Source: UBA6059 sp964351595 (GTDB lineage Bacteria; Bacteroidota; Bacteroidia; Cytophagales; Cyclobacteriaceae). From it: a stretch of 64,000 nt of DNA. The notes beneath the pieces were generated by a model. The model was not told the origin of the DNA. It was given only the letters and a program-made list of their open reading frames with translations, and made no database searches. The translations under genes were made by a program, and so were the position numbers. Positions 19,102 through 28,126 of this stretch are shown one piece after another. Location: positions 1 through 64,000 of the forward strand of contig CAYGOT010000010.1 in NCBI GenBank assembly GCA_964351595.1. The letters run 5' to 3'. Each line of letters begins with the position of its first letter. The first letter of the stretch is position 1.

Positions 19102-21147
19102 ATGAGACAACTTGTTACTACCGTAATCTTCCTGCTATCGGCTTTTTGGGGTCATGGTCAAATACTACAACCAGCCGTCTGGAGCATTGAGGCGAGTACT
19201 CAACAACCTAATGTCGGAGATCAAATCACGCTTAGCTTCAAGGTAACCATTGATGAGGATTGGTACCTCTATTCCAATGATTTTGATCCGGACCTGGGGC
19301 CAATGCTCACGGAGATCTTATTTTCAAGCGATCAGAGCTTCGAGCTGATTGGTGAGGTGAAAGCCGTGGGGGCCAAAACTAAATATGACGATATCTGGGA
19401 AGGAGACGTCAACTATTTCACGGGAAATGCCTTGTTCACTCAAGAAGTGAAAGTGCTCTCGCTACCGCTAAATATCTCTGGTGAATATTCTTATCAGGTT
19501 TGTTCCGATATCGATGGGAAATGCATCCCGTTCGATGACACATTTGATTTTGCTTCGGTGTTTGGCACCCAACCTACGGAGGTAGAGTCGGTGAGCGAGA
19601 GTGAGCAATCGAAGCAATCCGTCAAGCCTGATTCAAAACCCGCGATGCTTCAGCAAAGAGATGTATCGGACCCCTACTCACTCTTGTCCTTCATGATTGT
19701 AGCTTTCTTGGCGGGGCTGGCGGCATTATTGACACCCTGTGTATTCCCCATGATCCCGATGACGGTGACCTTCTTCACAGGTCGAGATGGCTCGAAGAAG
19801 GGAGGCACACGGAAGGCATTGCTCTACGGCTTTTTCATCATTCTGATTTACACGGTCATTGGATCGGTTATCGCCCCTTTCATGGGGCCAGAGGTAGCTA
19901 ATGATTTGGCCACAGGGTGGCTTCCCAATGTTCTCTTTTTTCTGGTCTTCTTAATATTCGCCCTGTCGTTTTTGGGCCTTTTTGAGATTACGCTACCGTC
20001 CCGATTCGTAAATGCTGTAGATGAACAATCAGAAAAAGGAGGGCTTGTGGGTATATTCTTCATGGCCTTTACACTTGTCCTTGTTTCTTTTAGTTGTACG
20101 GGACCCATCGTTGGTAGTATTTTAGTGGAGTCTGCCGGAGGCCTTATTCTGAAGCCTATACTTGGCATGTTCGCTTTCTCTCTGGCCTTTGCATTGCCCT
20201 TCTCATTATTTGCCCTATTTCCCAACTGGCTCAACAATCTACCAAAATCAGGTGGGTGGCTCAACAGTGTCAAGGTCGTCCTGGGCTTTCTGGAGTTGGC
20301 GTTTGCATTCAAGTTCCTAAGCATTGCAGATCAGGCCTATCACTGGGGGATTCTTGATCGAGAGATATATTTAGCGATTTGGATTGTGATATTTACGCTG
20401 CTGGGGTTCTACCTATTAGGGAAGCTAAGGCTCCCTCACGACAGCAAAATGGAGTCTGTTGGTGTCCCCAGGTTATTATTAGCCATGGTGACTTTCACCT
20501 TTGTGGTGTATATGATTCCTGGTCTTGTGGGTGCACCGCTGAAGTCATTGGCGGGTTACCTGCCCCCTATGTCGACACACGATTTTAACATCACCGAAAT
20601 TGTAAGAGACAATAGCAGCGGCTTTTCAAGCACAGCTACCGCAAAAAACGAACTTTGCGAAGAGCCTAAATACGCTGACCTTCTGCATTTTCCACACGGA
20701 ATACAAGGGTACTTTGATTACGATCAGGCACTCGCCTGTGCCAAGGCTCAAAATAAGCCCTTGTTTATTGACTTCACAGGACATGGGTGCGTCAATTGCC
20801 GTGAGATGGAAGTACGAGTATGGTCTGATCCGGGGGTATTAAAACTCTTGAAAAATGAATTTGTAGTAGTTGCACTCTATGTTGATGAGAAAACCGAACT
20901 CTCAGAGTCAGAGTGGTATACCTCTACCTATGATGACAAAGTCAAAAAGAGTATTGGTAAGCAGAATGCAGACTTCCAGATTACGGCATTTAATAACAAC
21001 GCACAACCGTACTATGTGATACTGGACGGTAATGAGAACTTATTAACTAGCCCCAAGGCATATGACCTTGATGTTACAGCCTTCAAGGCATTCTTAACGA
21101 CCGCCATTAACAATTTTAAAGCTTCATCAACCGTAATTAACCCCTAG
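19102..21147 (+). CDS. dsbD: Protein-disulfide reductase DsbD (thiol:disulfide interchange)
   Basis: Inner-membrane electron shuttle that carries reducing power from cytoplasmic thioredoxin to periplasmic disulfides. The open frame extends to 19051, but a signal peptide starts cleanly at the ATG at 19102 (MRQLVTTVIFLLSAFWGHGQ). The N-terminal periplasmic domain contains the CSDIDGKC pair. The transmembrane domain of about eight helices carries the redox cysteines C213 (LTPCVFPMIP) and C332 (FSCTGP). The C-terminal thioredoxin-like domain has C563-V-N-C566. All six catalytic cysteines of the three-domain relay are present. Confidence 0.93.
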   Translation: MRQLVTTVIFLLSAFWGHGQILQPAVWSIEASTQQPNVGDQITLSFKVTIDEDWYLYSNDFDPDLGPMLTEILFSSDQSFELIGEVKAVGAKTKYDDIWEGDVNYFTGNALFTQEVKVLSLPLNISGEYSYQVCSDIDGKCIPFDDTFDFASVFGTQPTEVESVSESEQSKQSVKPDSKPAMLQQRDVSDPYSLLSFMIVAFLAGLAALLTPCVFPMIPMTVTFFTGRDGSKKGGTRKALLYGFFIILIYTVIGSVIAPFMGPEVANDLATGWLPNVLFFLVFLIFALSFLGLFEITLPSRFVNAVDEQSEKGGLVGIFFMAFTLVLVSFSCTGPIVGSILVESAGGLILKPILGMFAFSLAFALPFSLFALFPNWLNNLPKSGGWLNSVKVVLGFLELAFAFKFLSIADQAYHWGILDREIYLAIWIVIFTLLGFYLLGKLRLPHDSKMESVGVPRLLLAMVTFTFVVYMIPGLVGAPLKSLAGYLPPMSTHDFNITEIVRDNSSGFSSTATAKNELCEEPKYADLLHFPHGIQGYFDYDQALACAKAQNKPLFIDFTGHGCVNCREMEVRVWSDPGVLKLLKNEFVVVALYVDEKTELSESEWYTSTYDDKVKKSIGKQNADFQITAFNNNAQPYYVILDGNENLLTSPKAYDLDVTAFKAFLTTAINNFKASSTVINP

Positions 21148-21156
21148 CAAAAAAGT

Positions 21157-22449
21157 ATGTTGCCATTGACCTTACGGCTTGTTCTATTTTCACTTTTGAC
21201 TTCTGCGATATCGTCTTGTCTGAGCCCTGAAGGGAGCAAGGACCCGGAAATTGCCGCAGTTGACAGCCTTCCTATGAAGCCTACCCTACCGCCAAGGGAG
21301 CAATTTTATGGATTGACCGTCGACTCACTAGACGTTGTGAAAAAGAAAATAAAGTGGGGCCAAAACCTCGCTGATATTCTTCTGCCCTACGAAGTGGAAT
21401 ATACAACTATCAACACCTTGGTCAATGAAGCAAAAGAGGTATTTGATGTACGAAAGCTTGTTGCGGGGAAAGACTATTTTTTGCTGCTAACCAAAGACTC
21501 ACTCCCTAAGGCCCAATATTTTGTGCACGAGCCCAACTCTTATGAGTATGTGGTATACGGCTTGGGTGATTCGATATATGCGCAGCGTCAGGATAAACCC
21601 ATTCGTCTGGTCGAGAAGACGCTGAGCGGGGAGATTCAATCCTCGATGTACGAGACGATGATGGAAAAGGGTGCCTCTCCAGAGTTGGTCAATCGACTGG
21701 TTGATGTGTTTGCCTGGCAGGTTGACTTTTTCAGGATACAAAAAGGCGACAAGTTCAAGGTGATCTATGAGGAGGAGCAGGTTGATGGTGAGAGCGTTGG
21801 CATTGGTCGGATTAAGGGAGGGTATTTTGAGCATTATGGTAAGGAGTATTATGCTGTTCATTACGATCAAGGCAGTGGAGTGGATTACTTCGACCAAGAT
21901 GGAAATAGCTTAAGGAAGGCTTTTTTGCGTGCACCTCTCAACTTCACCAGAATCAGCTCACGTTATTCCGGTAGGAGATACCACCCAGTACTCAAAAGGT
22001 ATAAAGCACACCTCGGCACAGACTATGCTGCAGCGACCGGTACCCCAATAAGAACCGTGGGAGATGGTGTGGTGGTGGAGGCCACTTACCATAAGGGAAA
22101 TGGAAACTATGTAAAAATCAAGCATAATAGCACGTACACAACTCAGTATCTGCACATGTCTAAAATAGCCAGCGGAATCCGCAAGGGTACGCATGTGTCC
22201 CAGGGTCAGACTATTGGTTACGTGGGGAGTACCGGACTGGCCACAGGACCACATCTCTGCTTTAGATTTTGGAAAAGTGGCGTACAAGTGGATGCATTGA
22301 AAGTAGATGTCCCTCCTTCAGAGCCAATTAACAATAAGCATAGGGAGACATTCAATTACGTGAGCAATAAAATTTTGACACAGCTAAAAGAGATACCGTT
22401 TTCAGAGGGAGAATCCAAGCCTGTGCTGGCAGCTGCCATCAACCCATAG
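21157..22449 (+). CDS. M23 family peptidoglycan metallopeptidase lipoprotein
   Basis: Predicted cell-wall endopeptidase of 430 residues. It has a lipoprotein signal (lipobox AISSC, Cys21), an OapA/LysM-like middle region (residues ~50-230), and an M23/LytM domain from about residue 265. The first zinc motif H285-x3-D289 (HLGTD) is intact. The usual second motif HxH reads H366-L-C368 (GPHLCFRFW), so cysteine occupies the position of the third metal ligand. I recall a similar GPHVCYRFW form in Bacteroidota relatives, so this is probably a lineage variant and not damage. It follows dsbD by 9 bases and may be cotranscribed. Confidence 0.9.
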   Translation: MLPLTLRLVLFSLLTSAISSCLSPEGSKDPEIAAVDSLPMKPTLPPREQFYGLTVDSLDVVKKKIKWGQNLADILLPYEVEYTTINTLVNEAKEVFDVRKLVAGKDYFLLLTKDSLPKAQYFVHEPNSYEYVVYGLGDSIYAQRQDKPIRLVEKTLSGEIQSSMYETMMEKGASPELVNRLVDVFAWQVDFFRIQKGDKFKVIYEEEQVDGESVGIGRIKGGYFEHYGKEYYAVHYDQGSGVDYFDQDGNSLRKAFLRAPLNFTRISSRYSGRRYHPVLKRYKAHLGTDYAAATGTPIRTVGDGVVVEATYHKGNGNYVKIKHNSTYTTQYLHMSKIASGIRKGTHVSQGQTIGYVGSTGLATGPHLCFRFWKSGVQVDALKVDVPPSEPINNKHRETFNYVSNKILTQLKEIPFSEGESKPVLAAAINP

Positions 22450-22556
22450 GGAAAATATCTACATTAGTCGATAAAGACTCAGTAGAAAGCTCAATTATTT
22501 ACTATTGAGGAATATTTTTTGTTATTTAAAGTTTGATTTGGTTAACCATTACTTCG

Positions 22557-23252
22557 ATGCAATTTCTAGATAAGTTTTTGGCCTTTATTTTTCTTTTGCT
22601 ACTCTCCGCAAATTGCTATGCTCAAACCTCTAGCGCGTCCATGGTAAAGGTCTCAGGCACTTTATATGCCCTTGAGGATAGTTCAAAGATTGAAGGACGT
22701 ATTCTTTATGAGAAAATGCCCTACTATGATGACATGGGTATGGCATCAAGTAATAAGGAAGGCATTTACAGTATTTATTTATTAAGAGGAAACACTTACA
22801 ACATTGAGGTAAGTGGATCAGGTTATGAAACCGTAAAGTCTGAGTTGGTACCCAGTGTTGAGGAAGACACTGAAATTACAAAAGACTTTTATCTACCGAT
22901 TAGCAAGGAGCTCAGAATCATAAAGTTGGAAAACTTGATTTTCGCAAGGGGAAGGTCTGTAATCAGCTCCGATTCATTTGAAGAGCTGGACCGTCTGGTT
23001 CAATGGCTGGAAGAGAGGCCAGGAAAAATCATACAACTGGAGGGGCACACCGATTTTCAGGGCAATGCAGCAGCCAATATGCAGCTATCTCAAGAGCGAG
23101 TGGATGCTGTGAAAGAGTATCTAATAGAAAAAAACATTAAGAAGAACCGCGTTCTGACTAAGGCCTTCGGCGGCACACAACCACTTTCCACTGAAAGAAC
23201 TGATGAAGCGCAAGCTATGAACAGAAGGGTGGAGGTAAGAATAATTAACTAG
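22557..23252 (+). CDS. OmpA family peptidoglycan-binding protein
   Basis: Exported OmpA-C domain protein of 231 residues from the ATG at 22557, which begins a signal peptide (MQFLDKFLAFIFLLLLSANCYAQ); an in-frame TTG 24 bases upstream is less likely. A carboxypeptidase-regulatory-like beta-sandwich lies at ~30-110 (VSGTLYALEDSSKIEG..). It is followed by an OmpA/MotB domain with the IIQLEGHTDFQGN motif and the conserved NRRVEVRI end, which binds diaminopimelate in peptidoglycan. The next gene shares both domain types. Confidence 0.9.
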   Translation: MQFLDKFLAFIFLLLLSANCYAQTSSASMVKVSGTLYALEDSSKIEGRILYEKMPYYDDMGMASSNKEGIYSIYLLRGNTYNIEVSGSGYETVKSELVPSVEEDTEITKDFYLPISKELRIIKLENLIFARGRSVISSDSFEELDRLVQWLEERPGKIIQLEGHTDFQGNAAANMQLSQERVDAVKEYLIEKNIKKNRVLTKAFGGTQPLSTERTDEAQAMNRRVEVRIIN

Positions 23253-23292
23253 GACTCTGGTCTTGCGCTTAACATGAAATGTACTTTTAATA

Positions 23293-25335
23293 ATGGATCG
23301 TATGTACAATAGAATTCTGACCTTGACGCTCGCATTGATCATCTCCTGGTCTGCACAAGCACAGGAAACGGTCGTCTGGGCCTCAAATGTTTTTGAGGTT
23401 TCATCAGAGACCGGCCCACTACAGTATTCGGCGATACAAGCCTTGCATAGACCAAATGTGTTTCCTAAGGGTGGAGATAGTCCCAACGCCTGGAAACCTC
23501 GACATGACGATAAGGAGGAGTTCATTGTACTGGCATTTGATACACCTATCCGTGCCCAGCAAGTGGCTATTGCGGAGACAGAAAATCCTGGAGCAGTTAA
23601 GGCGGTTTATGCATATGACTCCCAGGATAGAGAGTATCTGCTTTTCGAATTATCAGCCCGCCCTCTTCCTATTGAGACCCGACTGCTAAATCTCTTTTTT
23701 GAGATGACCAGCTATGAGATTGAATATGTAAAGATTGTGCTTGATTGTGCGATTGTTCCAGGTTTTAACAGTATTGATGCGGTAGGTCTTTCAGCATCAA
23801 ACATTCCCATTAATGTCTTGATAAATATTGCTCCGGGAGTGAACCAAAACCTTGAAGCGGAGCGTTTGAGCACCAATGTAAATTCTACATACATCGAGCA
23901 TAGTCCGATTCTATCTCCCGATGGCAAGACCCTCTACTTCAGCAGGCAATTCCACCCTGATAACGTTGGGGGGGTCGACGATAATGAAGATATCTGGTAT
24001 TCAGAATTAGATGAGGAGACAGGAGAGTGGCTTCCAGCTAAGAACCTCGGTCCACCGCTTAACAACGCGGGTCCCAATTTTATTAGCTCAGTGACGCAGG
24101 ATGAAGATGGCAACACCACATTTCTGCTAGGTAATAGATATGGTAAAAGAGATCGTATGTCTGTGGGAGTATCTAAAGCTACCATGACTGCTGATGGACA
24201 GATATCTAAACCGCAGAATCTGGAGATCGAGAATTATTACAACTATAGCCCGCGAGTTGATCAGTTTATCAACGCCTCCAATGATGTCATGTTGATGTCG
24301 GTAGAAAGAGATGAAACCTATGGAGACCGTGACCTTTATGTTGTCTTTCAAAATTCTGATAAGTCATGGAGTGAGCCGCTGAATGTTGGGTCAGACCTTA
24401 ATACTGCTGACGAAGAGGCGGCCCCATTTATTTCTGATGATAATAATACTGTCTACTTCTCCTCCAGAGGTCACAGTGGTCATGGAGGGCTGGACATCTA
24501 TGTGACCAAGAGGCTTGATGACACATGGACAAAATGGTCAGCTCCTCAGAACTTGGGTGCTGCAATGAATACTCAGGACGATGATGTGTACTTCAACATG
24601 CCAAGCTCAAGCACACATATATACTTCACCAGAGGAAACAAAGAAGAGGATACGGACATTTTCAGGTTCAACGTGGACGAGTTCTTCACGACTGATGAGC
24701 CAGAGCCGGATATCATCTTCGTAACCGTCAAGGGTAAAGTTCTCAACGCAGAGACCAATGAGCCCTTATCTACAGATATTATTGTGGAGCGACTGCCAGA
24801 CGGTGTTGATGTTGGTAAGACCGTTTCTCAGGCAAGTACAGGTGACTATCAACTCAAGTTGCGACCGGGCGCTATGTATGGTTTCCTAGCGGAAAAACCT
24901 GGCTTTATTGCCGTCAATGAGAATGTAGACCTCAATGACATTAAAGATGAGCAGGTTTATGAAAAGAATCTGCTTCTTGCCCCTATCAAGGTGGGTATGA
25001 AGATTGTGATCAACAACATATTCTTTGACTTTGACAAGGCTACTTTGAAAACGGCTTCCTACCCAGAGTTAGAGCGAATTCTGAACTTCCTGGAGTCGAA
25101 TGACATTAAGAAAATCGAAATTAGTGGCCACACTGACTCGGTAGGCGATGATAACTACAACCTCAGCCTGTCTCAGCGAAGAGCGGATGCCGTGTATTCT
25201 TACTTTAGAGATAATGGAATTGACGCTGATAGGATGGAGTCTAAGGGATATGGGGAAACAGATCCTACTGTGGCTAACGATACTCCTGAAAATCGCGCGA
25301 AGAATAGAAGGGTAGAGTTCAAGATTATTGAATAA
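23293..25335 (+). CDS. OmpA family protein with PD40 beta-propeller
   Basis: Envelope protein of 680 residues. A signal peptide (MYNRILTLTLALIISWSAQAQ from Met4) is followed by a jelly-roll-like segment (~25-165). WD40-like PD40 repeats come next (LSPDGKTLYFSR, APFISDDNNTVYFSSRGHSGHGGLDIY, PQNLG). A carboxypeptidase regulatory-like domain lies at ~475-560 and a C-terminal OmpA peptidoglycan-binding domain at ~575-680 (ISGHTDSVGDDNYNLSLSQRR). The propeller-CRD-OmpA order recalls the PorE subunit of type IX secretion, but the TPR repeats of PorE are missing, so it is not named so. It lies 40 bases after another OmpA gene. Confidence 0.9.
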   Translation: MDRMYNRILTLTLALIISWSAQAQETVVWASNVFEVSSETGPLQYSAIQALHRPNVFPKGGDSPNAWKPRHDDKEEFIVLAFDTPIRAQQVAIAETENPGAVKAVYAYDSQDREYLLFELSARPLPIETRLLNLFFEMTSYEIEYVKIVLDCAIVPGFNSIDAVGLSASNIPINVLINIAPGVNQNLEAERLSTNVNSTYIEHSPILSPDGKTLYFSRQFHPDNVGGVDDNEDIWYSELDEETGEWLPAKNLGPPLNNAGPNFISSVTQDEDGNTTFLLGNRYGKRDRMSVGVSKATMTADGQISKPQNLEIENYYNYSPRVDQFINASNDVMLMSVERDETYGDRDLYVVFQNSDKSWSEPLNVGSDLNTADEEAAPFISDDNNTVYFSSRGHSGHGGLDIYVTKRLDDTWTKWSAPQNLGAAMNTQDDDVYFNMPSSSTHIYFTRGNKEEDTDIFRFNVDEFFTTDEPEPDIIFVTVKGKVLNAETNEPLSTDIIVERLPDGVDVGKTVSQASTGDYQLKLRPGAMYGFLAEKPGFIAVNENVDLNDIKDEQVYEKNLLLAPIKVGMKIVINNIFFDFDKATLKTASYPELERILNFLESNDIKKIEISGHTDSVGDDNYNLSLSQRRADAVYSYFRDNGIDADRMESKGYGETDPTVANDTPENRAKNRRVEFKIIE

Positions 25336-25338
25336 CTT

Positions 25339-26136
25339 TTACTCCTGACGAGGAGAAAAGTTAGTACTCATAGATTGTGACATATCTATGAGTAGAATGT
25401 CTCTGAAGCCGTAAAACCTATCATTGGGGTATAGGGTAAGAGCAATCTCAATTAAGGAATTGGCCTCTGCATATTTTCCATTGTTAAAAGCATCTGTCGC
25501 CAAGTTGTAGTATTGAAGTCCCGCTAGTTCGGTAAGAGAGATAATTCGATCTCTAAAAAAGGAAGTGCTGTACGAATCGACCTTGCTACTTTCTGATCGG
25601 CTATTATCAGAAGCGCCAAAGGCGTCTCCATTTCGGTAGGCACGAATTCTGTCACCAATTACAATCGGGTTATCTATAAACCCATTTATTGGATCTGTAG
25701 GCTCTAGAAGAATGTCTTTGCCAGGTAAATGAACCAATAAATAAACGTGAAAATCGGTTTCCTTAATGGAATAGTCAATACCCAATTCGTCAAGGACAAG
25801 GGCATACACAGCAGTGCCGGTCACACAATCATAGTCTTTTTGCCCAATGAAAAGATCATCCAATCGGGCATTGTTGGCATAGTTGGTTAGGCGGTCTCGC
25901 TGTATTTTGTAAAATAGCTTTTTGACAAACCGAGACTGATCTTTAGCCTTTTGGAGTAGCTCAGAATAGCTCAAGACCTCCGCCTCTAGCTCCTGTTCGA
26001 TTTGCTCTTGTTCCAAAATCGTGACATGCTGAACAAAAGAAGTAGCCTTAGGCGTGGTTTGCCCAATGCAAAGGAAGCCTGTAAATAGGGAGAGATAGGT
26101 CGATATGGTAATTAATCTGTACAAGAGCAGTTCCAA
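25339..26136 (-). CDS. Exported transglutaminase-like cysteine protein
   Basis: A 265-residue protein with an N-terminal hydrophobic signal (LITISTYLSLFTGFLCIGQ) and a papain-like transglutaminase core. The candidate triad is C104 (DCVTGTAVYALVLDELGI), H130 (DFHVYLLVHL) and D148 (LLEPTDPINGF), with spacing typical of bacterial transglutaminase-like proteases. A single TPR-like helix pair lies near residues 210-245 (YYNLATDAFNNGKYAEANSLIEIAL). Substrate unknown. It converges on the PD40-OmpA gene, with only 3 bases between the stops. Confidence 0.7.
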   Translation of the reverse strand: MELLLYRLITISTYLSLFTGFLCIGQTTPKATSFVQHVTILEQEQIEQELEAEVLSYSELLQKAKDQSRFVKKLFYKIQRDRLTNYANNARLDDLFIGQKDYDCVTGTAVYALVLDELGIDYSIKETDFHVYLLVHLPGKDILLEPTDPINGFIDNPIVIGDRIRAYRNGDAFGASDNSRSESSKVDSYSTSFFRDRIISLTELAGLQYYNLATDAFNNGKYAEANSLIEIALTLYPNDRFYGFRDILLIDMSQSMSTNFSPRQE

Positions 26137-26275
26137 TGTTACCTGTATGTTAACAAAATTAACAATTAATTAATACAAATTAAAATTGGTACTTGAGACT
26201 TCTCTTTTTCCTGAAGGCTTTAGTTATATTCAGTCTTTTAAAGACTCCTTTGTAATTCAGGAAATAGAGAATACT

Positions 26276-27688
26276 ATGGCAGATTTCGACTTCAACTCAA
26301 TTTTTTATCAGCAAAAGGAGAAAGCCATAGAAATGAGATCTCGCCCGATCGATGATCGCATCAATACCCTTAAAAGGCTGAAACTGCTACTAGAGCGATA
26401 CCGTCAGGAAATACGTGATGTAGTCTATGAGGACTTTAAAAAGCCAGCCCTTGAAGCTGATTTGTCTGAGACCTATGTGGTTATTTCAGAAATCAGGCAT
26501 GCTATTAAGCATCTCAAAAGTTGGTCTCGCCCAAGGTCCGTATCCGGTAACGTTACCTACTTTGGTACATCTAGCCAGATTCAGTATGAACCCAAAGGCG
26601 TTTGCTTGATAATAGCGCCCTGGAACTATCCCGTGAACCTACTTTTGGGCCCTGCCGTATCGGCCATAGCAGCTGGGAATACTGCTATTCTTAAGCCATC
26701 AGAAATCACGGCTCATACTTCAGCATTACTGAAGAAATTGATCAATGATAATTTTCCAGCGAATGAACTCTTCGTCACAGAAGGGGGTGTGGATGAGACT
26801 CAAGCCTTATTGAAGCTGCCTTTTGATCATATTTTCTTTACTGGAGGAACGGCGATAGGTAAACTTGTTATGAAAGCAGCCGCTGAAAACCTAACCTCTG
26901 TTACCCTAGAACTTGGAGGAAAATCGCCAGCAATTATTGACCAATCGGCTGACCTCAAAGATGCCGCAGAGAAAATTGCCTGGGGTAAGTGGGTAAATAA
27001 CGGCCAGACCTGTATTGCACCAGATTATGTTTTGGTTCACCCGTCAAAGAAGGATCAGTTTGTCAATTATCTCAGATCGTCCATTGACACCCTTTACCCT
27101 ACCGGAAACCAACAACTAAAGGAGGTCAAAGATTATTCCAGAGTAGTTAATGACAAGCACTTTGGTCGTTTGAGTGATATGATTAACGACGCGGTTCAGA
27201 ACGGAGCAACTGTTGAGCATGGGGGTCAATCAGATGTGAGTGAGAGACTGATCGAACCAACGGTGTTATCTAACCTCCCGGAGGACTCCAAACTATTAAA
27301 AGAAGAGATATTTGGCCCGGTATTACCTATCGTTGAATATGAAAGCGTCGATCAAGCCATCGATTATATCAATAGGAATGACAAACCACTTAGTCTATAT
27401 GTCTTTGCCAAAGATGATTCTGTGACTAATAGAGTATTGAACAATACAAGTTCGGGTTCTGCATGTATTAACGATTGCGTACTTCAGTTCATGCAACCCA
27501 ACCTACCGTTTGGTGGGGTCAACCATAGTGGAATAGGCAAAGCCCATGGAGAATTTGGATTCATGGAATTTTCCAATAAGAAGTCGGTATTAAAACAAAG
27601 AATAGGTCTCACCTCTGCAAAATCTTTATACCCACCATACAATGGGATGAAGCAAAAGATGGTGGATTTTATGATGAAATATGTTTGA
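26276..27688 (+). CDS. Aldehyde dehydrogenase family protein
   Basis: NAD(P)-dependent aldehyde dehydrogenase, 470 residues from the ATG at 26276. The frame stays open back to a TTG at 26186, but the extra 30 residues are not family-like. Catalytic Cys246 (NGQTCIAPDY) and general-base Glu212 (TLELGGKSP) are present, with the cofactor-binding FFTGGTAIGK upstream. The short length and C-terminal FSNKKSVLKQ..PPY segment, followed by a hydrophobic/basic tail, resemble class-3 fatty-aldehyde dehydrogenases. A role in long-chain aldehyde oxidation is plausible but unproven. Confidence 0.93.
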   Translation: MADFDFNSIFYQQKEKAIEMRSRPIDDRINTLKRLKLLLERYRQEIRDVVYEDFKKPALEADLSETYVVISEIRHAIKHLKSWSRPRSVSGNVTYFGTSSQIQYEPKGVCLIIAPWNYPVNLLLGPAVSAIAAGNTAILKPSEITAHTSALLKKLINDNFPANELFVTEGGVDETQALLKLPFDHIFFTGGTAIGKLVMKAAAENLTSVTLELGGKSPAIIDQSADLKDAAEKIAWGKWVNNGQTCIAPDYVLVHPSKKDQFVNYLRSSIDTLYPTGNQQLKEVKDYSRVVNDKHFGRLSDMINDAVQNGATVEHGGQSDVSERLIEPTVLSNLPEDSKLLKEEIFGPVLPIVEYESVDQAIDYINRNDKPLSLYVFAKDDSVTNRVLNNTSSGSACINDCVLQFMQPNLPFGGVNHSGIGKAHGEFGFMEFSNKKSVLKQRIGLTSAKSLYPPYNGMKQKMVDFMMKYV

Positions 27689-27701
27689 GAGCAGAAGTGA
27701 T

Positions 27702-28112
27702 ATGAAATTTTTGAACAACATCCCCGTGCTGTTCATATTGGCAATTTTAGTGGCCTGTAGTACGGGTGAAAAAGAAGAAACAAGTGAGTTGCTCGAAGGC
27801 CACTGGGTCGCTCAATGGGATACAGATCCAAGCTCATTTCCAGAGGTTTCGGATGCATCTATTTATACGATGAATGGAAATTTTCACTTTGATAGAGATG
27901 AGGTAACGGTTACCGCTTTCGGTTTTCCCGGCTGCATCTTTAGCACAGACACACTATCTCATACTCTCAATTGGAAGCTGTCCAATGATACCCTCAGCCT
28001 CGTCAACGAAGGAGATATCTATGGAATGACATATCGTGTTCTTGAGATCAATTCGGATCAGGTTAAGCTAAAATTGATGGATGACATTGAAGTGACCTTG
28101 AGTAAAAGATAA
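27702..28112 (+). CDS. Small lipoprotein of unknown function
   Basis: A 136-residue predicted lipoprotein from the ATG at 27702, with lipobox LVAC (Cys19). An upstream ATG at 27681 would overlap the aldehyde dehydrogenase stop and add seven residues. The mature part has the layout of lipocalin-like META/DUF-type quality lipoproteins: a GHWVAQWDTD start and alternating strands ending in KLMDDIEVTLSK. Two cysteines remain. It is probably cotranscribed with the dehydrogenase. Confidence 0.7.
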   Translation: MKFLNNIPVLFILAILVACSTGEKEETSELLEGHWVAQWDTDPSSFPEVSDASIYTMNGNFHFDRDEVTVTAFGFPGCIFSTDTLSHTLNWKLSNDTLSLVNEGDIYGMTYRVLEINSDQVKLKLMDDIEVTLSKR

Positions 28113-28126
28113 CTCCCATACTGTGA

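Noticed and set aside
23293..25335. Naming the PD40-OmpA protein PorE
   Set aside because: Domain order is similar, but the N-terminal TPR region of PorE is missing and a jelly-roll-like segment is present instead.
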